Shown: positions 1 through 10,751, numbered from the stretch's first letter. The stretch: DNA of 64,000 nt from Aquila chrysaetos chrysaetos (GCF_900496995.4 NW_024470325.1:963012-1027011); one strand, 5' to 3'. Numbers and translations: made by a program. Notes: generated from the sequence alone by a model not told the origin.

Positions 1-90
1 CCCCCCTGTCCAGATCAGAAGGGACAGTTATAGAGCGGCTTTGGTGGGCAACTGGCATCCACCCAGGGTCAACCCACCACCGGGTACCCC
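1..90 (+). mobile_element. 3' end fragment of an avian ERV LTR (family B)
   Basis: The stretch from the window start to the 'ggtcaacccaccac' motif matches the terminal part of an LTR-like family that appears again at 1394-2335, 4640-5890 and 36800-37225. It is a fossil fragment cut by the window edge. The family name is not certain; I call it family B here. Confidence 0.5.
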
Positions 91-1393
91 TACTGGTACT
101 CTGGGGTACACTTGCTGTACACAAAAGGCACGCGGCGGTAGACACGCCCTAACTACCTGACACCCTGGTGTAGGCCTGGCGTCCCTACCTGATGCTCCGG
201 GGTTGGCCTGGCGTCCCTACCTCATCCTCGGGGGTAGTACCGGTACCCCTACTGGTACTCCGCAATACACCTGCTGTCCCTACAGGCGCAGGGGGTAGAC
301 ACGCCCTCCCTACCTGACCCTCTGGGGTCGGACTGGTATCCTTACCTGATGCTCTGGAGTAGGCTTAGCATCCCTACCTGTGCGGACAGGGTAGACCAGG
401 CCACCCTGCCAGCAGGGGCGGGGTAGACCTGGCCTCCCTACCTCAAGGGCAGGGTAGATCTGGCCTCCCTACCAGCAAGGGCTAGTAGACCTGGCCTCTC
501 AACCTGCGCGGGTGGGGTAGACCTGGCCTCCCTTCCAGCAAGTGTGGGGTATACCTGGCCTCCCTACCGGCAAGAGCAGAGTAGACCTGGCCTCCCCTCA
601 CGCACGGGCGGGGTAGACCTGGCCTCCCTACTTGCGCAAGCGGGGTACACCTGCCTCCCTACCGGCGTGGGCAGGGTAGACCTGGCCTCCCTACCGGCAT
701 GGGCAGGGTAGACCTGACCTCCCTACCGGCATGGGCAGGGTAGACCTCGCCTCCCTACCTGCCCGGGCAGGGTAGACCAGGACTCCCTACCCATGCGGGC
801 GGGGTACAACTGGCTTCCCTACCTTCGCAGACGGCATAGACCAGGACTCTCTTCTGGCAAGGGCGGGGTAGACCTGGCCTCCCTACCTCAATGTCAGGGT
901 TGACATGGCCTCCCTACCACTGCGGGTGGTGTAGACCTGGCCTCCCTACCCGCGCAGATGGGGTTGACCGGTCCTCCCTACCTGACCCTCTGGGTTCAGC
1001 CTGGTATCCCTACCTGATTCTCCGGGGTACGTCTGGTGTCCCTACCTGATCCTGCTCAGTAGTGTCATTACCCCTACTGGTACTCCAGGGTACTACCAGT
1101 ACCATGGGGTACACCTTCTGTCTCAACTGGCGCGCGGGGGTAGACCCGCCCTCCCTACCTGACCCTCTGGTGTCAGCCTGCTATCCCTACCTGATTTTCC
1201 AGGGTAGGCCTGGTGTCCCTACCTGATCCTGTGCAGTAGTACCGTTACCCTTACTGGTACTCCAGGGTAGTAGCGGTACCCCTACTGGTACTCTGGGGTA
1301 CTCCTGCTGTCCACAACGGGTGCATGGTGGTAGACCTAGGTGATCCTATAGGGTAGGCCTGGTGTCCCTACCTGATGCTCCAGGGTAGGCCTG
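90..1393. repeat. Minisatellite block with two unit types
   Basis: The core (about 390-970) is a tandem array of ~32-bp units built on 'gtagacctggcctccctacc' followed by a variable G-rich spacer. On both sides (90-390 and 970-1393) related units of ~33-36 bp are arranged in a longer period of roughly 178 bp: the marker 'cctgaccctctgg' recurs near 313, 981 and 1159. All units share a 'ccctacc' core. The block lies directly between the 3' end of one family B LTR and the 5' start of another. No coding sequence is seen. Confidence 0.85.
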
Positions 1394-2335
1394 TGTAATG
1401 GCTTTGTGTGGCAAGATTTTGGTAGCGGGGGGGATTACAGGGGTTGCTTCTGTAAGAAGCTGCTGGAAGCTTCCCCTGTGTTCGAGAGAGAGCCAATACC
1501 AGCTGGCTCTAAGACGGACCCGCCGCTGGCCAAGGCAGAGCCAATCAGCAATAGTGGTAATGCCTCTGTGATAACATTTTTAAGAAGGAAAAAAGTTGGG
1601 AGAGATGGAAAACGGCAGCCAGAGAGAGGAGTGAGAACATGTAAGAGAAACAACCCTGCCGACACCAAGGTCAGTGCAGAAGGAGGGGGAGGAGATGCTC
1701 CAGGCGCCAGAGCAGAGATTCCCCTGCAGCCCGTGGTGAAGACCATGGTGAGGCAGGCTGTCCCCCTGCAGTCCATGGAGGTCCAAGGTGGATCAGATAT
1801 CCACCTGCAGCCCGTGGAGGACCCCACGCCGGAGCAGGTGGGTTCCCGAAGGAGGCTGTGACCCCGTGGGAAGCCCGCGCTGGAGCAGGCTCCTGGCAGG
1901 ACCTGTGGATCTGTGGAGAGAGGAGCCCACGGAGCAGGTTTTCTGGCAGGACTTGTGACCCCGTGGGGGACCCACGCTGGAGCAGTGTGCTCCTGAAGGA
2001 CTGCACGCCGTGGAAAGGACCCATGCTGGAGCAGTTTGTGAAGAACTGCAGCCCATGGGAAGGACCCACGTTGGAGAAGTTCATGGAGGACAGTCTCCCG
2101 TGGGAGGGACCCCACGCTGGAGCAGGGGAAGAGTGTGATGAGTCCTCCCCCTGAGGAGGATGAAGCAGCAGAAAACAACGTGTGATGAACTGACCGTAAA
2201 CCCCATTCCCCATCCCCCTGTGCCGCTGAGGGGGTTGGTAGAGAACCCGGGAGTGATTGGATTACCTGGTCCTGGCCTATCAGCTCTTCAGTCCAGAGTG
2301 ACAACACAGGTACATACCCAAGCCATGAGTCTCCT
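1394..2335 (+). mobile_element. Avian ERV LTR-like element, family B, broken
   Basis: It begins at a 'tgtaatggctttgtgtgg' start that I recognise from memory in many bird genomes. It contains degenerate internal repeats built on phrases such as 'cccacgctggagcag' between about 1730 and 2130. It lacks the 3' part seen at 5660-5890 and stops where the family A LTR starts at 2336. Open frames through the internal repeats (1406-1861, 1435-2307) look like repeat-derived artefacts. It is a fossil, of moderate to old age. Confidence 0.6.
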
Positions 2336-2901
2336 TGTCCTGGTTTCAGCTGGGATAGAGTTAATTGTCTTCCTAGTAGCTGGTACAGTGCTATGTTTTG
2401 AGTTCAGTATGAGAAGAATGTTGATAACACACTGATGTTTTCCGCTGTTGCTAAGTAATGTTTAGTCTCAAGTCAAGGATTTTTCAGCTTCTGATGCCCA
2501 GCCAGCGAGAAAGCTGGAGGGGCACAAAAATTTGGGAGGGGACACAGCTAGGGCAGCTGACCCAAAGTGGCCAACGGGGTATTCCATACCATGTGACGTC
2601 ACATCTAGTATATAAACTGGGGGGGATGTTCTCTTGGGGACTAACTGGGTGTCGATCGGCAGGTGGTGAGCAATTGCATTCTGCATCACTTGTATATTCT
2701 AATCCTTTTACTATTACTATTATCATTTTATTAGTGTTATCATTATCATTATTAGTTTCTTCCTTTCTGTTCTATTAAACTGTTCTTATCTCCACCCACA
2801 AGTTTTACTTTTTTGGTCCGATTCTCTCCCCCATCCCACTGGGGGTGAGTGAGTGAGCGGCTCTGTGGTGCTTAGTTTCTGGCTGGGGTGAAACCATGAC
2901 A
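2336..2901 (+). mobile_element. Avian ERV LTR (family A), nearly full length
   Basis: The 566-bp element starts 'tgtcctggtttcagctggg' and ends 'aaaccatgaca', so it has TG...CA ends. A TATA-like 'tatataaa' lies near 2610 and an 'attaaa' polyadenylation-like motif near 2776. The same family recurs at 4401, 5213 and 33314. It is followed at 2910 by a retroviral primer-binding-site-like sequence, so it is probably the 5' LTR of a largely deleted provirus. Confidence 0.75.
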
Positions 2902-3486
2902 GTCCTTTTTGGCGCCCGACGTGAGGCACGAAGGGTTGAGATAATGACAGACCTGAGCAGAGCTTGTGAAAACAAATTTGCTACAAGCATTCATTGTATT
3001 GGTCTAATAGTCACTGGTCACTATGTTGATTTATGTGTTCTTAGAGTTGTTATTCTCGTTTTTAAAGTTCTGTTATGTATCACCTCACCTGCTGTATGGA
3101 GTCCTATACGACAAGTCACAGAAACTGCTGAAGGAGGTGAATCAAGTCAATTAGCAGAGGTGAAAGCCATCCAGCTAGTGTTAGACATTGCTGAAAGAGA
3201 GATGTGGCCAGTGCTCTATCTCTATCCTGACTCATGGATGGTGGTGACTGCCCTGTGGAGGTGGTTACAGCAATGGAAGCAGAGTAACTGGCAGCACAGA
3301 GGCAAACCCATCTGGGCTGACACACTGTGGCAAGATGTTACTGTTTGGCTAGGGAAGCTAGTGCTAAAAGTATGTCACGTAGATGCTCACTTTATACCAA
3401 GCAAAGTAAAGGCATGTATGGCTAGCGTCACTCAAGCTCCACCTAAAAAAAATAAGAGACTATAAAAGGACTTAAGAGAGGAGGAA
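2902..3486 (+). mobile_element. ERV internal remnant: primer-binding site and RNase H piece
   Basis: 'tggcgcccgacgtgaggc' at 2910-2927 has the look of a retroviral tRNA primer-binding site just after the LTR. Between about 3140 and 3420 the translation resembles the RNase H part of a retroviral pol gene (acidic SSQLAEVKA region, then a VDAHFIPSK segment). A purine-rich tract (about 3474-3486) resembles a polypurine tract before the next LTR. Most of gag, pol and env is absent. It is a broken fossil; ERVL-like affinity is my best guess. Confidence 0.6.
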
Positions 3487-3960
3487 TGTTAGGGAAGACA
3501 CTATCATAGACAAGTTGGGAGGACATCTCTGACTTCTGGGATCAGTCGATGGGCCGAAACCTTCTTCCCCCACATAGGGATGCCTATTGGGTGAGATTTG
3601 AATACTCGGCTGTACCAAGTGCTTCCCCAGGAAACTTAGAATTCTTTAGAGCTCTTTATTCTTTCATAATTTAATGCGCTTGTAGTCGACTGTATTATTA
3701 TTTCCACATGCTTTGCAGGCAGTGTATTTATCACTGGTGATCCAAAAGAACCTGTACTGCTGCTTTAATAAACCATGCTGGTCATTAATCTAGTCGTGAT
3801 AGTTCTTTAACATAACCAAACTCCCTAACTCTGGTTATCCTAGTGCTTTGAACGGGGCTAATCTGAGAGTGCAGCACGCTATTAAGTGCATCCGTCATCA
3901 TGATAGTTCAACGTATTGAACGCGACCGGACTTACAGCGTTGAATTGGACATCACTCAGA
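3487..3960 (+). mobile_element. LTR-like sequence of a different ERV family (family C)
   Basis: It starts 'tgttagggaagacact' right after a purine-rich tract and carries 'aataaa' near 3768. The end near 3960 is estimated. It does not resemble the family A LTR at 2336-2901, so the two flanking LTRs are not a simple matched pair. It is a fossil. Confidence 0.5.
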
Positions 3961-4400
3961 AATGAAACCTAGCCGCCCCAGCCCCTCTGACATCTGAGGA
4001 TAAGGTGGAACACAAGGGAGTTTATTTTCTTTACCCTTTAAAGCAACAGATGCAGCCCAAGTCATTGGCTGGTATAAGGACAATTGCGGGGGGGGGGGCG
4101 GGGCTGCAATGGGTGAATAATGTCAGTGCATGTCAAGGAACAGGGGATAGTGGTTAATGAGGGTGTATAAACATGACTGTTGGAAGTAAAGATGATTTAA
4201 GTATGTAGTACAAGTTGTAAGTGTTGGTAAGGGGATTTTTGGGACCAAGAGATGAGAAAGGAAAGGTTTGAGTAGGGTGTAGAAATACAACAACATATAG
4301 GAATGGGGTGCCTGTGTATATATTGAATGTGTACACTCAGGTGTATGAGTCAATGTAGGTCCTGAGCATGATGGAAAAGCTATGGAATAAGGACGAAGAC
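3961..4400. other. Unassigned spacer with an 11-base G run
   Basis: No gene or repeat family was recognised. A G11 run (4088-4098) followed by 'cgggg' is the only marked feature. The rest is AT-rich unique-looking DNA. Confidence 0.5.
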
Positions 4401-4575
4401 TGTACTGGGTCTGGTTAGGATGGGTTAACTTTCCTCATAGCAGCTCCTACGGTGCTTTGCATTGGTGGCCACAACAGTGTTAATAACACTGCCATGTTTT
4501 AGCTATTGCTAAGCAGTGCTTGCACAGTGTCAAGGCCTTCTCTGTTTCTCTCTATACCCCCTCAATGAGTAGTTT
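4401..4575 (+). mobile_element. Truncated family A LTR (5' part)
   Basis: The sequence from 'tgtactgggtctgg' to about 'aatgagtag' aligns by eye with the first ~175 bases of the family A LTR, including the 'aacagtgttaataacac' and 'gtcaaggcc' landmarks. The remainder of the LTR is missing. It is a fossil. Confidence 0.6.
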
Positions 4576-4639
4576 GCATTGCTTGACAATAAAAGAGCAG
4601 GGGTTGTCACTTAGCAAGGCCAAGCTTCTTGCTCTATAT

Positions 4640-5890
4640 TGGTGTCTGTGTCCATGTTTTTGGTAGGGGATGGGCAGCAGGAGCCCCTGGGAGAAGAGAC
4701 AATGAGTTATCCCATGCCGGACACAGCCAAGTCCAGCCAGCTCTGCAACAGACCTACTGCTGGCAAAAGCTAACCCATCAGCAAAGCTGGTGGCACCTCT
4801 GTGAAAGCGTATTTAAGAAAGGCCACAAATGCCAGAGTGGAACAGGAGTAAGGAAAAAAAAAAGCGTGAGGAAAATTCCTTTAAACAGCAGGGTCAGTGA
4901 AGAAGAGGGGGAGGAGGAGCTGCATATGATGCAGAAGAGATTCCCCTGCAGCCTGTGGAGGATCAAATGCCAGAGAAGTTGGATATTTCCTGAAAGAACT
5001 GTAGCCTGTGGGAAGGATGCCACAGGAAAAGTGTAAGGAGGGAGCAGCAGAGGCAAGCTGTTAGGAACTGACTGTAGTCTCTATTCGCCCTTTTACCACT
5101 CACAGGGAAAGGAGGTAGAGGAGTCAGCAATGAAGGAATGAAGCTGAGCCTGGGAAAAAGGGGAAAGGGGAGGTGCTGTTGTAGTATTTATCTTTTCTTC
5201 TCACTATCCAACTGTCCTGGGTACAGCTGGGATAGAGTTAATTTTCACAGGAACCTGGGAGGGGGCACAGCCAGGACAGCTGACCTGAACTAGCCAAGGA
5301 GCTATTCCATACCATGTGACATCATGCTCAGTATATAAATGGGGAGCGGAGTGGGGGTGGTGCTCTCTCGACTTTTGGTGGGGGAAGTGGCGGAGCGTCG
5401 GGTTCCGGGTGGTGAGCAGTTGCACTGTGCGTCACTCGTTCTCTATATTCTTTTATTAGTACCATTGTTGTTGTTGTTGTAACTTCTCTTTTTGTGTTGT
5501 CCCAGGAAATTGTCCTTATCTCAATGCACGAGGTTCCGTTTTTTGTTTTTTCTTTTCTCCTTTCTGATTCTCCTCCCCATCCCACCAGAGGGGAGCGGGG
5601 AGGAGTGAGCCAGCGGCTGCATGGTCCTTTGTTACCAGCTGGGCTGAAACCATGACAACAACCCTATTTGAATTGGTAATAAAATAAGTTAATTTTCCTC
5701 CTGTTGAGCCTGTTTTGCTCATGACTAATTGGGAAGTGATGTCCCTGATTTCATAACAAGCAATTCAGCATTGTTTTTCCTTTTTTCTCCTTCTGTACTG
5801 TTGAGGAGGAGGAGTGAGAGAGTGGCTGGCTGGGCATCTGGCAGCCAGCTAAGGTCAACCCACCACACAGTCTCCCACAGTTTTCTTACA
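4640..5890 (+). mobile_element. Family B ERV LTR-like element, interrupted by a family A LTR
   Basis: Landmarks shared with 1394-2335 are seen from about 4640 to 5212, including the 'gattcccctgcagcc' region. The element resumes at 5658 and ends with 'ggtcaacccaccac' near 5876, the same end motif as at position 80. It is split by the family A LTR at 5213-5657. It is a broken fossil, older than the LTR inside it. Confidence 0.55.
5213..5657 (+). mobile_element. Solo family A LTR nested in a family B element
   Basis: The 445-bp element runs from 'tgtcctgggtacagctggg' to 'aaaccatgaca'. Host sequence on the two sides reads 'ccaac' and 'acaac', a near-match 4-5 bp target duplication. A TATA-like 'tatataaa' lies near 5331. 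It is a fossil; its nesting gives relative age (family A is younger than this family B copy). Confidence 0.7.
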
Positions 5891-5957
5891 TCAAAGCCAG
5901 GAAGCTACAGTCTTGACAGATGGGCAAAGAGGTGAGTAAAAGACTGATTGGATGCAT

Positions 5958-6785
5958 TAGGGTCTTCTGGGGCTTAATGATGCTATCAGTGTCCTGGAGG
6001 AGCTGACAGAGTTTTCAGATGACACAAACCTGAGGTGCAGACCAGTCTATACGCTGGAGTGCTGCCTTCTGGAGGAACCTCAACAGGTTGGCACAGTGGG
6101 CCAAAAAGAACCTTCTAGATTTCAGAGAGAAGAAATGCCAAGTCCTGCCCCTGGGGTGGCCTAACCCTGGGCAACTGCCCTGGGTAGGTTTCAGCTCAGC
6201 AGAAAAGGCCCTGGGGGGTCATGGTGGACAACAAGCTGCCCATGAGTCAGCGGTGAGCCCCTGCAGCCAAGAAGGCCAAGAGCAGCCTGCCTGTATGAAC
6301 AGAAGCATGACCAGGAGATGAGGGGCAGGGATTCTCCCCCTCCATTCACTGCTTCCTAGACCACATGCACAGCACTGCACTGAGTTTGGGGCCTCCTGCC
6401 CCCAGTACAGGAAAGACATTGATCAACTGGAGCAAGTTCAGTGAAGGGGCACCAATACAGTCAGTTGTGTGGGGGTGTGCACAGGGCTGGAGAACTTTCC
6501 ACCTGAGGAAAGGATGAGGGAACACTGCTCAGTATGGAGATGAGAAGGCTTCGGGAAACCTCACAGGATCATTTCAGTACCTATCAGGCAGTTAAGAAAA
6601 CAGAGCCAGGCTCTTCGTCGTGGTGCACGGTGGGAAAAAGAGAGGCAAGGGGCAAAAGTTGAAAGAATGTTCAGGGAGGAGATGAGGTCCATGAGGTCGT
6701 AACCATAAGGTCACTTACGCACTGGAAGAGGTTGCCCTGAGAGGTTGTGCAGTCCCAGTCCTTGGAGGTTTTCAAGCCTTCTCTC
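5958..6785 (+). mobile_element. CR1 LINE fragment (ORF2 C-terminal part and 3' region)
   Basis: The sequence follows the 3' half of avian CR1 ORF2. It shows the 'LDFREKKCQVLPL'-type segment near 6115, a 'GVMVDNKL'-like segment near 6217 and the 'ttgccctgagaggttgtgcagt' segment near 6731, which corresponds to the RLP-EVVQSP motif. Many indels and stops are present, so it is a dead copy on the plus strand. Confidence 0.75.
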
Positions 6786-7170
6786 CCCCTAAATATGGTC
6801 TCCAAACATTGAACAGAACACTCTTGCTCATGCAAGAAGGAAGCAAAAGCACCAGCAAAAGCTCTGCCTCCCCCAGGCCCTCTCTTCCCTATGAGAGGTC
6901 TTCCACCAACCCCACCCTTCTTCCACCTCCAGCTTTGGCCGCTGCGTGTGCCTGGCCTGCCCACTTGCCTTCACCACTCACCTTTGTAACTGAGGCCCGA
7001 CACATATCTTGGCACTCCCACTGTAAGCTGGCACCCACCCCACACCTGGAGTCTACCTAGCCATGGAGGCACAGCTTTTCCCTGGGAATGTCCCCCAGGA
7101 GCTCTCTTCATGTGTGTGTCAGCCTGTGGCCTGGCAGGGGTGGAACTGGGACAAGGGCTGCTGGGGCAGG

Positions 7171-7243
7171 GCTGAAGTAGCTCAGCTGGGAGAGCGTTAG
7201 ACTGAAGATCTAAAGGTCCCTGGTTCAACCCCGGGCTTCAGCA
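7171..7243 (+). tRNA. tRNA-Phe (anticodon GAA)
   Basis: This 73-nt cloverleaf decodes phenylalanine codons. It has an A box 'tagctcagctgg', the anticodon loop 'actGAAgatct' and a B box 'ggttcaaccc'. The acceptor stem GCTGAAG/CTTCAGC pairs fully. Compared with the usual vertebrate tRNA-Phe stem GCCGAAA/TTTCGGC it has two compensated pair changes, which suggests constraint on structure. A T5 run 18 bases downstream can serve as the RNA polymerase III terminator. A copy with one base change lies at 42209-42281. Confidence 0.95.
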
Positions 7244-7261
7244 ATGATTTGCTCCTGTAGA

Positions 7262-7266
7262 TTTTT
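7262..7266 (+). terminator. Pol III terminator of tRNA-Phe
   Basis: A run of five T bases lies 18 bases after the discriminator base of the tRNA gene. Confidence 0.65.
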
Positions 7267-7627
7267 GAAGAGACTGCCTGCCTGCCTGCCTTCTTCCAGC
7301 CTGCCCTGGCCCTCCTTGCTCCTTCACCTCTTGCCAGAGCACTGCCCGTGCACTGGAGCTGCAGACCTGCAGGTTAGAATGAGCCTTCCTCTTGCACTGC
7401 AAGCCCCCAGCCTTCCCCTGGACAGGACTCTCCATTCAGTGCTTCTTTGGGGTGGTCTCCTGCCATCCCTCCTTCCCTGCTCCACAGCACTTGGCATCTC
7501 TCCTTTGTGGGGTCTCTGCAAAGACCCTGTCTCTCTCCTCTGTGTCATTCTCAACGGGGCACAGACTGCTCCCCTTGTCATAGACACATCACAGGAGAAG
7601 AGTGTGTCTCCTGCTGGCAGGCATCAA

Positions 7628-7699
7628 GGGGATGGAGCTCAGTGGAAGAGCACCTGCTTCGCATGTGGGAGGTCCTGGGTTCAATCCCTGGCATCTCCA
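7628..7699 (+). tRNA. tRNA-Ala (anticodon CGC)
   Basis: This 72-nt gene has acceptor stem GGGGATG/CATCTCC, D arm GCTC...GAGC, anticodon loop 'ttCGCat' and B box 'gggttcaatcc'. It fits the vertebrate tRNA-Ala body. The anticodon stem has two G-U-type pairs (CCTGC with GTGGG) and the T stem two more, so folding is weaker than in the common gene. Either a working gene or a mildly decayed copy is possible. A duplicate is at 42658-42729. Confidence 0.85.
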
Positions 7700-7709
7700 G
7701 GGGTGGTGC

Positions 7710-7713
7710 TTTT
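7710..7713 (+). terminator. Pol III terminator of tRNA-Ala
   Basis: A T4 run lies 10 bases after the tRNA 3' end. Confidence 0.55.
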
Positions 7714-8296
7714 GCCCTGACTGCCCAGCCTCAGGCAGGTGTGGGCTGGAGCTCAGGCACTGCTCCTCTCCAGGCCCTGTGCGCCTGCCCTGCCCACCCA
7801 GGACTTGGCTGTCAGTTGGGGAGGGCTGTGTGTGCTGCATCTGCTGAGTCCCCTCTTGGAGGAGAAGCAGGCAGCTGTGCTGGACCTGAGCCCAGGTCAC
7901 TGCCCTGCATCCTAGGCCCACCCCACCCACTACCCAGGGGCAATGCTTGGCAGTAAAGTGTGCCTGTGAGGAGACCTCAGGGAGGGCATAGACAGCAGCA
8001 GCACGCTCAGGAATCCTTTCTGGCTGCACTGGGAGATGTGGGTGCTGGTCCAGCCCAGGTGTCCTTTGGGACCAGAGCCACACTGCCCTGGTGGCTTTCC
8101 AGGGCTAAGGGGCTGAGATTGTCCTGTCTCCAGGTGGAGATCCCATACCACATGGGAAGCACTCTGTGCCAGCAGGTAAGGCTGTCTGGCCTGGACGAGC
8201 ATGGGCAGGGCTGTGGGACTCCCAGTTGGAGTTTTCCTTCCACCATCCTTCCACCATCACCACTGGCTTGAGCAGAGCCTCAGCTCAGGGAACCTG
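7714..8296. other. Spacer shared by both units, no gene seen
   Basis: GC-rich DNA without recognisable exons. It is present in unit 2 up to 43327 with few changes. Open frames here look like chance products of low stop density. Confidence 0.5.
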
Positions 8297-10610
8297 GATC
8301 TGCTGAGGTCAGGCACAGCCCTGCAGAGGTGGGACTGGTGGGGCCGGTGCCCACCTCTTGTTCCTGGGGTGTTTGGTGACTCCGTCCACCCTGTGCTGGT
8401 AGGATCAGGGAGTCACAGGTCTGTCCACAGCCATGCACAGGCAGTGAGTTCCAGGAGATGGTGCCTTGGCTGCTCCCCTGGCAATAACACCCACAACCAA
8501 AATGGGGCATGAGACATGGACTTTCACTGCAGGGTGCCCAGCACCCTGGTGAGCCAAAACTCAGAGAAATAAGGCTGCTCTCCTATGGGCTTTAAACAGC
8601 CAAGCTCTGCCCAGCATGGGGGCTGCAGTGCTGAGGCTTGGGGTCTCACTGTGACCCCCCCTCAGGCAGGTCCTCGGGAGCTGCAGGAACAACCACGGAT
8701 GTGGGCTACAGTGACAATCTTGCTTTGCTGCAGAGAATGGACCCAGCCTGCAGGGCCAGACTGTTCAGGTCCCCAGATGCCATGAAACAGGCTCTTCCTC
8801 CTCAGGCGTGCTGCCCCCCTCAAGCACACACAGGCCTGTGGCTCATCTCCCCCAGGAGGAAGAGGAAAATGTCTGCCAGGTGCCAGAGTAAGGGAGAAAT
8901 ATTACCCCTGTGGGAAGGCAGAGCTGGCAGCGAGGTGGCACAGGACAGGCGCTGGGTTCCTCTCCCCAGTCCCCACTTGGAGCACCTTGAGTCTGCACGT
9001 CAGTGTCCATACTGTCCATAGCCCCCACCATCCTGTGTTCAGAAGATAACACTCCCCCCTCCTTCTTTGCTTCACTTTTATACCTTACTTCTCTGACATG
9101 CAGGGCTGGAGCTTGCCCCCATGGGAGTTTTGCAGGGGATGGAGGCTGTGTTTGCAGTGCCTATGTCTGTCACCCATCACCGTGGGGGTCTCACCCTGGG
9201 AACACTGCTCTCCCATGGGGTCTGCCAGCAGGAAGGCTCTAGGGTATAGGGCAGAGGAATCTGTGAGTCTTGGCTTCTCCCAGATCCCCCCAGGGTCACT
9301 CCAGGGGTGGAGGATCTCCCAGCAGCGAATGGGGCAATGCTGAAGTGGGAGAGGATGTTGGTGACAGCCGCCTCCTCCCCGCTTCTCCTCTAGGGCCAGA
9401 TCCTGCTGCTTGCAGCAGTACTGACCTCCAGCAACTCCCCACAGGGAACCCTGCCACAGACAGCCAATGCACCTTCCAGCCCGCAGCAGAGGAGCCTTTT
9501 GGGGAAGTGCCAGAGGGATGTGGAGACCCACCAGCAGGACCAGGGAGAGCAGTTTGGGCACCAGGTCCTGCCAAGGAGTCAAACCCTTCTCCCTGCCTGG
9601 TTCCTGCATAAAAGGTTTCTCTGCCCGTGGGTGCTGGGGCAGCTGAAAGCCACAGCCAAGGGAGAGGGGCCCTGGCTCAGCTCCCAGCAGTGCCTCTTTT
9701 AGGGGAGGGACACAAAATCTCCTCTGCCATGGAAACGTGCCCACGTGAGCATCCTCCCAGATGAGCCCTTCTCCAGGCCAGGGGCTGCACCACGGCTTTT
9801 GGCTGCTGCACCATGGCTTTTGGCTGCAGCACACATCTCCTGGGGATCCTTTCTCCATCCCCCCAGTCCTCCCACAGTGCTGAGGGAAAGGTGCCCCCAT
9901 CCCCCCTGCTCCCATCCCTCTTGTACCTGCACACAAGTACCGCCCTGACACAAATCCGAACGGACATCCCTGGTGAGGCAGCAGGAGGGCAGGGGTGGGG
10001 GCTGGAGGAGAGCAGGAGGAGGGGGTCCCAGGGCTGCCGTGGGGCCTTACAGCCTCTGCTCAGGAAGATGGCAGCTCAGTGCCTTGACAAGAGTGCTCAG
10101 GGTCTGCGAGGGCCCAAGGCAGCAGGAGCAGCCCATGGAGACTGGGCTCCTGGCAGAGCATGAGGAGAGGGAATCCCAGCCCGTGTGTCCCAGAAAGCGG
10201 CTCTGCACCCTGTGCTGGGGCAGTGGGGAGCAGAGCTGCCTCCTAACCATGGTGGGAGGTAATCCATGGGCCACGTTTCCCCCTGGGGCTGGCTGGGGTG
10301 TTCAGGGCACTGCGGCCACCTCAGGGCTCACTTCTGTGGGGCCACAGCCCAGGGCTTACCCTGACAGGGCAGCTCTGTCATGGCCTCTGCACTGTGGGAC
10401 CAGCATGGCCCAGGCCCTGCCTGGGGCAAAGAGCAGCTGGGAAACCCGAGGGCGAGGAAATGGGTGCTCCCACTGCGGTGCATCACAGGGCCTATCAGAG
10501 AGCCATTTTGACCAGAAACTGCCTGTGGCCAGCAGGATGGAAATGTCTCTGTCAGCAGGATTATTCCCCAGGGACTATGGGCTCTCGCTGCTCCACAGCC
10601 TGACCCCAAG
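8297..10610. other. 2314-bp segment present only in unit 1
   Basis: Unit 2 joins the equivalents of 8296 and 10611 directly at 43327/43328. The junction shows the short shared motif 'cctg' on each side, as expected for a microhomology deletion in unit 2, although an insertion in unit 1 is not excluded. The segment is GC-rich with long open frames on both strands (for example 9085-9951 minus), but no conserved domain was recognised. A short direct repeat 'cttttggctgc' lies near 9797 and 9818. Confidence 0.75.
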
Positions 10611-10745
10611 CCTGCTGTCCCTGAGACATGCCCATCTCCCCACCTCCATGACTTTGCTCTCTGCTCCTCCTGATCAGCCTCAGGAAGATGCCCTGACACT
10701 TGGGCAGGCAAGCACCAGCTCCGGGTCAAAGCTGAACACAGCTGT

Positions 10746-10751
10746 TCTATT
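10746..10751 (-). promoter_or_regulatory. Non-canonical poly(A) signal candidate (AATAGA)
   Basis: It lies about 165 bases after the stop codon of the SRCR gene. The equivalent place in unit 2 reads AATAAA (43461-43466), so unit 1 seems to carry a weakened signal. No other AATAAA was seen between the stop and 10611 on this strand. Confidence 0.4.

Noticed and set aside
1406-2307. Long open frames on both strands near the window start
   Set aside because: They are made of internal repeats of an LTR-like element; there is no sign of a host gene.
9085-9951. 288-codon minus-strand open frame in the unit 1-only segment
   Set aside because: No recognisable domain, signal or family resemblance; composition is that of GC-rich non-coding DNA.
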